Shown piece by piece: positions 1-5,064 of a stretch of DNA of 5,064 nucleotides; within the stretch, counting starts at the first letter, position 1; each line of letters opens with the position of its first letter. The notes beneath the pieces were generated by a model, which saw only the letters and a list, made by a program, of their open reading frames with translations, searched no databases and was not told the DNA's origin. A program made the position numbers and the translations under genes. Location: the NCBI GenBank assembly GCA_020851395.1, contig JADZCW010000020.1:1-5064 (forward strand). The letters are read 5' to 3'. The stretch is from Phycisphaeraceae bacterium (GTDB lineage Bacteria; Planctomycetota; Phycisphaerae; Phycisphaerales; Phycisphaeraceae).

Positions 1-1470
1 ATCGGAGCGGGCAGCGTGACGTTCACGCGGACGCTGGTGCGGGATCTCTTGACGGTGCCGGAGCTGGCGGACACGCACTTCGCGCTGCACGACATCTCCA
101 AGCGCAACCTGGACATGGTGGCCCAGCTCTGCGCCAAGGACGTGGCGGACAACAAGCTGCCGGCCAAGGTCAGCACGTCGCTGGACCGCCGGCGGGCGCT
201 CGAGGGGGCGAATTACGTCATCAACTGCACGCGGATCGGCGGGCTCGAGGCGTTCACGACGGACATCGACATCCCGCTCAAGTACGGCGTCGACCAGTGC
301 GTGGGCGACACGCTCTGCGCCGGGGGGATCATGTACGCGCAGCGGAACATCCCTCAGGTGCTCAATTTCTGCAGGGACATCCGGGAGGTCTCGGCCAAGA
401 ATGCGCTGTTCCTCAACTACGCCAACCCGATGGCGATGAACACCTGGGCGGCGCTGGATCAGGGCGGGGTGCCGGTGGTGGGGCTCTGCCACGGCGTTCA
501 GCACGGGCACGAACAGATCGCCAAGGTGCTCGGGGCCAAGGACCGCAGCGAGGTGGACATCATCTGCGCGGGCATCAACCACCAGACGTGGTATGTGCGG
601 ATCATCTACCAGGGCCGCACGATCGGCGGCGAAGAGCTTCTCGAGGCCTTCGAGCGCAACGAGGAATACCGCAAGACGGAGAAGGTCCGCATCGATGTAC
701 TGCGGCGGTTCGGGTACTACTCGACGGAGTCCAACGGGCACCTCTCGGAGTACCTGCCGTGGTACCGCAAGCGGCCGAAGGAGATCATGCGGTGGATCGA
801 CATGTCCCGATGGATCCTCGGTGAGACAGGGGGATACCTGCGCATCTGCACCGAGGGACGGAACTGGTTCCGGACCGAGTTCCCCAAGTGGCTGAACAAA
901 CAGGAAAAACCCATCAGCCCCGAGAACCGCAGCAACGAGCACGGCTCGTACATCATCGAGTCGCTCGAGACGGGCCGGCCGTATCGCGGGCACTTCAACG
1001 TGCGGAATCAGGGGGCGATCACCAACCTGCCCGACGACTGCGTGGTGGAGGTGCCGGGCTACGTCGATCGCAACGGCATGAGCATCCCGCGCGTGGGCGA
1101 TCTGCCGCTGGCGTGTGCGGCGACCTGCCTGGCGTCGATCAACGTGCAACGGATGGCCAAGCAGGCGGCGCTGACGGGTGACGTGACGCTGCTCAAGCAG
1201 GCGATGCTGCACGACCCGCTGGTCGGCGCGGTGTGCAACCCCGAGGAGGTCTGGCAGATGGTCGACGAGATGCTCGTCGCTCAGGCGCAGTGGCTGCCGC
1301 AGTACAGGCACGCCATCGCGGGGGCGAAGAAGCGGCTGGCGTCGTCGAAGCGATTGGGCACGAACAAGAGCCGGGGGGCGGCGCGGCTGAAGATCCGCAC
1401 GATGAAGGAGCTGACGAAGAACGGCGGGAAGGCCGCGCCCAAGCCGCGGACGGTGTCGCAGTGGAAGTGA
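1..1470 (+). CDS. GH4 family glycosidase (alpha-galactosidase / alpha-glucuronidase-like), 5' truncated by window edge
   Basis: This is an NAD- and divalent-metal-dependent glycoside hydrolase of family GH4, which cleaves by an oxidation-elimination-addition route in the cytoplasm. The reading frame is open from base 1 and begins IGAGSVTFTRTLV, the glycine-rich Rossmann NAD loop, so only a handful of N-terminal codons lie outside the window; the GTG at 16 is internal. 489 residues are visible. Numbering from base 1, family hallmarks are NYANPMAMNTW (139-149), GLCHGVQHGHEQ (161-172) with the metal-ligand Cys163, AGINHQTWY (190-198) with the metal-ligand His194, NGHLSEYLPWYRK (245-257) and the C-terminal NxGxITNLPDDCVVEVP stretch (about 336-352). 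The CHG signature differs from the CHSV usual in MelA alpha-galactosidases and is, to my recollection, typical of GH4 alpha-glucuronidases, so the substrate is left open. The last 54 residues (from 436) form a Lys/Arg-rich tail beyond the usual GH4 end. The family call is secure; the substrate is not. Confidence 0.93.
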   Translation: MGAGSVTFTRTLVRDLLTVPELADTHFALHDISKRNLDMVAQLCAKDVADNKLPAKVSTSLDRRRALEGANYVINCTRIGGLEAFTTDIDIPLKYGVDQCVGDTLCAGGIMYAQRNIPQVLNFCRDIREVSAKNALFLNYANPMAMNTWAALDQGGVPVVGLCHGVQHGHEQIAKVLGAKDRSEVDIICAGINHQTWYVRIIYQGRTIGGEELLEAFERNEEYRKTEKVRIDVLRRFGYYSTESNGHLSEYLPWYRKRPKEIMRWIDMSRWILGETGGYLRICTEGRNWFRTEFPKWLNKQEKPISPENRSNEHGSYIIESLETGRPYRGHFNVRNQGAITNLPDDCVVEVPGYVDRNGMSIPRVGDLPLACAATCLASINVQRMAKQAALTGDVTLLKQAMLHDPLVGAVCNPEEVWQMVDEMLVAQAQWLPQYRHAIAGAKKRLASSKRLGTNKSRGAARLKIRTMKELTKNGGKAAPKPRTVSQWK

Positions 1471-1517
1471 GCGACGGGGCTGCTCCTGAAGCTGGGATTG
1501 GGCAAGGCACGAACCGG

Positions 1518-2246
1518 CTAGAAAACCTCCCGCCAGATGTACCACCCGCCGTACAAACGGGTGTAGTGATCGTCTGAGGTGGGGAGAGGCGGACCAGCAG
1601 GGCTGTAGGCGAAGCCACAACGATCCATGAAGCCCGCGCCCTTGACCTCAAACCGCATCCCCCAGGGAAGCTGCTCCGCGCTGGAAGCGTGGTAGATTCC
1701 GACGAAGCGGTCGGCAGGCATCACTCCGCCAGGGGGAACGGCCATGACCTGCTGGGCCAATTGTTGCATGGCCGGGCGCGACAAGCGGAATCCCGCGCGG
1801 AGGGGGACACGTTTGACGATCAGCCCGAGGGTAAGGCAAACGATCAGTGGAGCCACCATCCATCGCATTGCCCAATTCAAGGGCGAGGGCGGGCGGTCAT
1901 GGTGATAGAGCATCAGGCCGAGCGTGATGACCAATCGCAGACACCATATCCCGCCGAACAGCACCCAGCCGATCAAGGAGAGCATCACGAGCGAGAAGTA
2001 TCCGCCCGGCGGCGTCCAAGCTACGAGCATGGCCATGGCGAGGACGGCAGTGGTCAGGTGAAAGATCCATCCCGGTGCATGCATGGGCCAATGCTTCAAG
2101 GCCGACGAGTTGATCTTGCTCATCGTCTTGGGGTCGGCAGGATCGAACGGCCGGCCGCATTCCGGGCAGCGGTGCTCCGCCAGGCCATGCAGTTGGTAGC
2201 CGCAAGTCAAGCAAAAACCCGTGGTAGGAGCATCGACGAGGGGCAT
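1518..2246 (-). CDS. Zinc-ribbon membrane protein of unknown function, planctomycete type
   Basis: I do not recognise a characterised function. The 242-residue product starts MPLVDAPTTGFCLTCGYQLHG and carries a CxxC-x11-CxxC zinc ribbon (Cys12, Cys15, Cys27, Cys30) ending in CGRPFDPADP, a module repeated in many planctomycete proteins. Hydrophobic segments follow at about 58-77, 83-115 (long enough for one or two passes) and 128-145, then a roughly 97-residue polar C-terminal domain rich in Trp and Tyr at its end. The start at 2246 was chosen because GGAG lies 6 nt upstream and the zinc ribbon begins 11 residues in. The frame stays open upstream to 2405, but that part reads as a poly-Val stretch that is only the antisense of the Thr leader ORF. 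It converges on the GH4 gene with 47 bp between them and no clear terminator. The N-terminal ribbon is probably cytoplasmic; which side the C-terminus is on depends on the number of passes. Confidence 0.8.
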   Translation of the reverse strand: MPLVDAPTTGFCLTCGYQLHGLAEHRCPECGRPFDPADPKTMSKINSSALKHWPMHAPGWIFHLTTAVLAMAMLVAWTPPGGYFSLVMLSLIGWVLFGGIWCLRLVITLGLMLYHHDRPPSPLNWAMRWMVAPLIVCLTLGLIVKRVPLRAGFRLSRPAMQQLAQQVMAVPPGGVMPADRFVGIYHASSAEQLPWGMRFEVKGAGFMDRCGFAYSPAGPPLPTSDDHYTRLYGGWYIWREVF

Positions 2247-2252
2247 GGACGA

Positions 2253-2256
2253 CTCC
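2253..2256 (-). promoter_or_regulatory. Ribosome binding site of the zinc-ribbon membrane protein gene
   Basis: GGAG on the minus strand with a 6-nt spacer to the ATG at 2246-2244. It decides the start in favour of the 242-residue protein over the longer upstream reading. Confidence 0.65.
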
Positions 2257-2343
2257 GAGCGAACTTCGAAAGGTGAGGATCTTACGGCAGCACGGCAAGC
2301 CAAGTTCATGTGCCAGAGAGAAGCCGGACGGGTTGATAGTCGA

Positions 2344-2349
2344 TATGAT
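2344..2349 (+). promoter_or_regulatory. Candidate -10 element (TATGAT) for the thrS leader transcript
   Basis: TATGAT matches the sigma-70 type -10 consensus at five of six positions and is the best such hexamer between the divergent starts at 2246 and 2359. There is no convincing -35 box 16-18 nt upstream; a TTGATA at 2333-2338 is only 5 nt away, too close to serve. If used, transcription would begin near 2356, giving an almost leaderless message for the leader peptide. A start further upstream, using the SD-like sequence at 2350-2356, is an equally open alternative. Nothing else was found in 2247-2343 beyond the RBS of the divergent gene. Confidence 0.25.
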
Positions 2350-2356
2350 AGGTGAG
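2350..2356 (+). promoter_or_regulatory. Shine-Dalgarno-like sequence of the Thr leader ORF
   Basis: AGGTGAG lies directly before GCC-ATG. AGGTGA matches the 3' part of the full GGAGGTGA complement of 16S rRNA, so the close distance to the ATG at 2359 is the right alignment for that register. It overlaps the candidate -10 hexamer by one base, so it would be transcribed only from a start upstream of that hexamer. Confidence 0.5.
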
Positions 2357-2358
2357 CC

Positions 2359-2448
2359 ATGAAGAATCGACTGACCAGCACGACGACTACGACGACCACG
2401 ACCACCGGGAGGACCCGGTCGGCCGCAGGGGACGCGTCGCGCTGGTGA
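2359..2448 (+). CDS. Threonine-rich leader peptide of thrS (attenuator peptide)
   Basis: This 29-codon ORF runs from ATG at 2359 to TGA at 2446-2448 and is too short for ordinary gene callers. It reads MKNRLTSTTTTTTTTTG followed by RTRSAAGDASRW. Eleven residues are Thr: T6, nine consecutive (T8-T16, bases 2380-2406) and T19. Codons used are five ACG, five ACC and one ACT. An SD-like AGGTGAG precedes it, and a strong intrinsic terminator begins 26 nt after its stop, 146 bp upstream of thrS. The layout copies amino-acid biosynthetic leader peptides, and the sequence even resembles E. coli ThrL (MKRISTTITTTITITTG...), probably by convergence. The inferred role is in cis: translation speed through the Thr run reports charged tRNA-Thr and decides whether transcription continues into thrS. 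The peptide itself probably has no function. The composition, position and downstream hairpin together make chance unlikely; translation and regulation are not shown directly. Confidence 0.85.
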   Translation: MKNRLTSTTTTTTTTTGRTRSAAGDASRW

Positions 2449-2487
2449 TTGGCCAGCTAATCAGGCAACCAAGACGCGGCCGTCCCC
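2404..2487 (+). promoter_or_regulatory. Alternative RNA pairings of the thrS attenuator (pause and antiterminator segments)
   Basis: Three pairings are visible. (a) ACCGGG (2404-2409) with CCCGGT (2414-2419) forms a 6-bp hairpin with an AGGA loop, starting in the last Thr codon of the run. (b) CGGCCGC (2420-2426) pairs perfectly with GCGGCCG (2476-2482); past one T-T mismatch two more pairs form (2417-2418 with 2484-2485). (c) GGGGAC (2428-2433) pairs with GTCCCC (2482-2487) and the adjoining GCGTC (2434-2438) with GACGC (2473-2477), 11 pairs with a 4-nt bulge. Pairings (b) and (c) each consume the 5' arm of the terminator and so act as antiterminators. A ribosome stalled in 2380-2406 leaves much or all of this region free; one at the stop codon would cover about 2428-2460 and block (c). 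Which pairing dominates needs energy calculation. Confidence 0.65.
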
Positions 2488-2515
2488 CCTACCGGTGACG
2501 GCCGCGGTTGTTTTT
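2475..2515 (+). terminator. Intrinsic terminator / attenuator between leader ORF and thrS
   Basis: CGCGGCCGTC (2475-2484) and GACGGCCGCG (2497-2506) form a perfect 10-bp, GC-rich stem with a 12-nt loop (CCCCCTACCGGT). It is followed by GTTGTTTTT (2507-2515), a good U tract. It lies after the leader stop and 79 bp before thrS in the same direction, so it can only be ending the leader transcript. As the nearest genes are a minus-strand gene and thrS itself, the sensible reading is a conditional terminator controlling thrS. Confidence 0.88.
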
Positions 2516-2584
2516 AGCGTCGGACCCGTGACTCGATACACTATCCCCTTTCCCCGTGAAGTCTTATGCTAATGCTTCCGGGGT

Positions 2585-2588
2585 GGAG
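2585..2588 (+). promoter_or_regulatory. thrS: Ribosome binding site of thrS
   Basis: GGAG with a 6-nt spacer to the ATG at 2595. The alternative in-frame GTG at 2556 has only a pyrimidine-rich run before it and no SD, and it would add 13 residues ahead of the TGS domain, so 2595 is preferred. Confidence 0.75.
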
Positions 2589-2594
2589 TCTCCC

Positions 2595-4598
2595 ATGCGG
2601 ATCACACTTCCCGACGGTAGCGTTCGAGAATACGCCCAACCGGTCACAGCGGGGCAGGTCGCGGCGGACATCGGCGCGGGGCTGGCCAAGGCGGCCATCG
2701 GCGCCAAGGTCAGCGGCGTGCTGACGGACCTCCATCGCCCCATCACGGCCGACGCCACGCTGGCGATCGTGACCAAGCCACGGCAGGACAAGCAGGGACT
2801 CTCCAAGGGGGAGGTCGATCCGGACGCGCTCTATCTCCTGCGGCACTCGACGGCTCACGTGATGGCCGAGGCGGTCTGCCGGCTGTGGCCGGACGCCAAG
2901 CTCGCATATGGCCCGCCGGTCGACAGCGGGTTCTACTACGACATCGCGCTCGAGACGCCGATCAGCAGCGACGACTTCCCGCGCATCGAGGCGGAGATGA
3001 AGAAGATCGTCGAGGAGAATCGGCCGTTCACACGCTATGAGCTGCCCCCGGAAGAGGGGATGGGGCGACTGAAGGCTGAGGGGAACAAGTACAAGATCGA
3101 CAACGCCCAGCGGGCCATCGCCGGCGGGGCGAAGAGCCTGTCGTGGTACGCCACGGGCCAGCCCAACGCGAACTGGGAAGACCTGTGCATGGGCCCGCAT
3201 GTGCCGGCGACGGGGGCGATCGCGGCCTTCAAGGTCACGTCGGTGGCTAGCTCGCATTGGCATGGCGACGTCAACTCCGACCGCTTCCAGCGGCTGTACG
3301 GCACAGCCTTCTTCAGCCAGGCGGACCTCGAGCAGCACCAGAAGCTCCAGGAAGAAGCCAAGCAGCGCGATCACCGGCTGATCGGCACGAAGCTGGGCCT
3401 CTTCACGATCGACGAGCAGGTGGGGCAGGGATTGATCCTCTGGAAGCCGCGCGGCGGGATGCTGCGCACGATCCTCGAGGATTTCCTGCGGGCCAAGCTC
3501 ATCGAGCTCGACTATAGCCTGGTCTACACGCCGAACATCGGGAAGATCGACCTGTACAAGACCAGCGGACACTACCCCTACTACGCGGACAGCCAGTTCC
3601 CGCCGATCAAGATGCGCGACTCGGACGACGAGTACCTGCTCAAGCCGATGAACTGCCCGCATCACTGCAAGATCTACGCCTCGGACCCGCACAGCTACCG
3701 CGACCTGCCGGTGCGGCTGGCGGAGTTCGGGACGGTGTATCGCTTCGAGCAATCCGGCGAACTCAGCGGGCTGACGCGCGTGCGCGGGTTCACGCAGGAC
3801 GACGCGCACATCTTCTGCACGCACGAGCAGGTGCCGGGCGAGTTCGCGGCGACGATCCAGCTGGTGCAGTTCGTGTTCAAGACGTTCGGGTTCAACGACG
3901 TGCACATTCGCCTCAGCCTGCGCGATCCGTCGAGCGACAAGTACGTCGGCGACCCCCGGAACTGGGAGCGGGCGGAGAGCCAGTTGCGGCAGGTCTTGCG
4001 CGACCTGGGGATGAGCTTCACCGAGGCGGCGGGCGAGGCGGCCTTCTATGGGCCGAAGGTGGACTTCATCGTCCGCGACGTGATCGGGCGCAAGTGGCAG
4101 CTCGGGACGGTGCAGCTTGACTACAACCTGCCCGAGCGGTTCAAGCTCGAGTACGTCGGGCAGGACAATGCCACGCATCGGCCGGCGATGATCCACCGGG
4201 CGCCGTTCGGGTCGATGGAGCGGTTCACGGGGATCCTGATCGAGCACTACGCCGGGGCGTTCCCGCTGTGGATCTCGCCGGAGCAGTTCCGGGTGCTGCC
4301 GGTGAGCGACAAGTTCAATGAGTATGCGATGAAGGTGCATGCGGCCTTGAAGGGCGCCGACTTCCGGGGGCGGGCCACGGTCGATCTTTCGAACGAGCGC
4401 GTCAACGCCAAGATCAAGGTGGCGCAGGACGACAAGGTGCCGTACATGCTCGTCGTCGGCGGGCGGGACCAGGAGGCGGGGACGGTGTCGGTGCGCGACC
4501 GGGTGCGCGGCGACCTGGGGGCAATGCCGCTGGCGGCGTTTATCGAGAAGGCAGGGCGCGAGATCGCCAGCCACGGCGGGGAGATCGTCAAGGTCTAA
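2595..4598 (+). CDS. thrS: Threonyl-tRNA synthetase
   Basis: Class II cytoplasmic synthetase that activates threonine with ATP and charges tRNA-Thr. The product is 667 residues, slightly longer than the 642 of E. coli. In order: TGS domain (1-60, MRITLPDGSVREY); editing domain that removes mischarged Ser, with HSTAH (His84, His88) and CMGPH (Cys198, His202); catalytic core with the Thr-binding zinc ligands Cys354 (PMNCPHH), His405 (DDAHIFC) and His534 (MIHRAPFGS); motif 2 around TVYRFEQSG (380-388); motif 3 GSMERFTG (539-546); and an anticodon-binding domain from about 565 with NERVNAKI (600-607). All catalytic and editing residues expected are present, so it should be active and proofreading-competent. 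PMNCPHHCKIY and GELSGLTRVRGFTQDDAHIFC resemble the Bacteroidetes-type enzymes I recall. It is preceded by a Thr-rich leader ORF and terminator, implying attenuation by Thr-tRNA supply. No infC-rpmI-rplT genes follow, unlike in E. coli. Confidence 0.98.
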   Translation: MRITLPDGSVREYAQPVTAGQVAADIGAGLAKAAIGAKVSGVLTDLHRPITADATLAIVTKPRQDKQGLSKGEVDPDALYLLRHSTAHVMAEAVCRLWPDAKLAYGPPVDSGFYYDIALETPISSDDFPRIEAEMKKIVEENRPFTRYELPPEEGMGRLKAEGNKYKIDNAQRAIAGGAKSLSWYATGQPNANWEDLCMGPHVPATGAIAAFKVTSVASSHWHGDVNSDRFQRLYGTAFFSQADLEQHQKLQEEAKQRDHRLIGTKLGLFTIDEQVGQGLILWKPRGGMLRTILEDFLRAKLIELDYSLVYTPNIGKIDLYKTSGHYPYYADSQFPPIKMRDSDDEYLLKPMNCPHHCKIYASDPHSYRDLPVRLAEFGTVYRFEQSGELSGLTRVRGFTQDDAHIFCTHEQVPGEFAATIQLVQFVFKTFGFNDVHIRLSLRDPSSDKYVGDPRNWERAESQLRQVLRDLGMSFTEAAGEAAFYGPKVDFIVRDVIGRKWQLGTVQLDYNLPERFKLEYVGQDNATHRPAMIHRAPFGSMERFTGILIEHYAGAFPLWISPEQFRVLPVSDKFNEYAMKVHAALKGADFRGRATVDLSNERVNAKIKVAQDDKVPYMLVVGGRDQEAGTVSVRDRVRGDLGAMPLAAFIEKAGREIASHGGEIVKV

Positions 4599-4639
4599 GA
4601 TGTTGGTGAGCCGGTGCTGCTGAGATATAGGAGACAGCG

Positions 4640-5064
4640 ATGGACCCCATTCACGAGCAAGGTGAGCTGACGCGTCGGGATTTTCTTAAGGCGGCGGGCC
4701 TCGGCGCGGCAGCGCTGTCGGCGGGCTGTGCGCTGCCGACGAGCGCGAAGGCCCAGGCGGGAGCCTCGCCCGCAGCGGGGGCGGGCAAGCAGGCGTTCCG
4801 TGTGGTGCACATGACCGACGTGCACATGAAACCGGAGCTCGACGCGGCCAAGGGGTTGGCCAAATGTCTGGCGAAGATCCAGGAGCTTTCGCCCCGGCCG
4901 GACTTCATCTTGGCCGGCGGGGACATGGTCGAGAGCGCTCAGCCCGGCGACCCCGAGCAGGCCAAGCGCGTGTATGACCTGTTCACCAGCGTCATCAAGG
5001 ATTGCAGCCTGCCCATCAAGTACTGCGTGGGCAACCATGACATCTACGGCTGGGGCTCGAAGGG
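4640..5064 (+). CDS. Tat-exported calcineurin-like metallophosphoesterase, 3' truncated by window edge
   Basis: The 141 visible codons start at an ATG with AGGAG (4629-4633) 6 nt upstream. The N-terminus carries a twin-arginine signal, TRRDFLKAAG (11-20), followed by an Ala/Gly-rich hydrophobic stretch. Cleavage at an AxA site near residue 38 (AKA-QA) is plausible; Cys30 in LSAGC is a weaker lipobox option. The mature part shows calcineurin-like metal-binding motifs in order: TDVH (Asp60, His62), GGD (Asp95) and GNHD (Asn132, His133). This predicts a dinuclear-metal phosphoesterase that acts outside the cytoplasmic membrane after export in folded form; the substrate cannot be told. It begins 41 bp after thrS with no terminator between, so read-through is possible though the functions look unrelated. 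The gene continues beyond the right edge. Confidence 0.9.
   Translation, partial: MDPIHEQGELTRRDFLKAAGLGAAALSAGCALPTSAKAQAGASPAAGAGKQAFRVVHMTDVHMKPELDAAKGLAKCLAKIQELSPRPDFILAGGDMVESAQPGDPEQAKRVYDLFTSVIKDCSLPIKYCVGNHDIYGWGSK

Noticed and set aside
1471..1517. Bidirectional terminator between the convergent GH4 and zinc-ribbon genes
   Set aside because: I see no inverted repeat with a U tract on either strand in this 47-bp gap.
1193..1651. Minus-strand open frame of 152 codons spanning the end of the GH4 gene
   Set aside because: Ser/Pro/Arg-rich low-complexity translation overlapping two better-supported genes, with no motif.
2247..2405. N-terminal extension of the minus-strand zinc-ribbon protein (MVVVVVVVVLVSRFF...), giving a 295-residue reading
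   Set aside because: The Val run is exactly the antisense of the Thr codon run (ACG/ACC/ACT give Val in reverse complement), there is a good RBS at the shorter start, and the extension looks like no domain.
2449..2594. T-box riboswitch upstream of thrS
   Set aside because: There is no AGGGUGGNACCGCG-type T-box sequence or specifier-loop arrangement, and only about 235 nt lie between the leader ATG and thrS, mostly taken up by the leader ORF and hairpin.
2545..2594. Second-level hairpin hiding the thrS RBS (CCCC at 2552-2555 with GGGG at 2580-2583)
   Set aside because: Only four Watson-Crick pairs with a 24-nt loop, and the GGAG itself is barely involved; not strong enough to call.
2541..4574. 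Minus-strand open frame of 677 codons opposite thrS
   Set aside because: It is a shadow of thrS produced by high GC and third-position bias; its His/Arg/Leu-rich composition matches no family, and thrS is unmistakable on the other strand.
4595..5038. Minus-strand open frames opposite the metallophosphoesterase
   Set aside because: The plus strand carries a clear RBS, a Tat signal and three ordered metallophosphoesterase motifs; the reverse frames are compositional shadows.

Overview
The window looks like chromosomal DNA from a high-GC bacterium, most likely a planctomycete and perhaps of the class Phycisphaerae. That is an inference from three things: high GC in all frames, a short membrane protein carrying the CxxCGY...CPECGRPFDP zinc ribbon that recurs in planctomycete genomes, and a threonyl-tRNA synthetase with the 'PMNCPHHCKIY' form of the zinc-site motif. 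The host cannot be named from this sequence alone.

Layout: (1) 1-1470, plus strand: a family GH4 NAD/metal-dependent glycosidase, missing only its first few codons at the left edge. (2) 1518-2246, minus strand, convergent with it: a 242-residue zinc-ribbon membrane protein of unknown function. (3) 2247-2594: an intergenic region that holds an RNA-level control element and is the most interesting part of the window. (4) 2595-4598, plus strand: thrS, threonyl-tRNA synthetase. (5) 4640 to the right edge, plus strand: the start of a Tat-exported calcineurin-like metallophosphoesterase.

The main result is upstream of thrS. An ORF of 29 codons (2359-2448) with its own Shine-Dalgarno-like sequence encodes MKNRLTSTTTTTTTTTG..., with 11 threonines in 29 residues and nine in a row. 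Twenty-six bases after its stop codon comes a perfect 10-bp GC-rich hairpin followed by a U tract (2475-2515), an apparent intrinsic terminator. Segments in the second half of the leader ORF can pair with the 5' arm of that terminator and so form an alternative antiterminator. This is the full architecture of ribosome-mediated transcription attenuation, as in the thrL leader of E. coli thrABC, but here it precedes the gene that charges tRNA-Thr. The predicted logic is that scarce Thr-tRNA stalls the ribosome on the Thr run, the antiterminator forms and thrS is transcribed. When Thr-tRNA is plentiful, the ribosome reaches the stop codon and transcription ends before thrS. Known thrS control works differently: E. 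coli ThrRS represses its own translation and Bacillus uses T-boxes. I know of no described Thr-leader attenuator for thrS in this lineage, though I could not search for one.

The phosphoesterase gene follows thrS by 41 bp with its own strong RBS and no visible terminator between them, so read-through from thrS is possible. The GH4 gene and the zinc-ribbon gene show no functional link to thrS.
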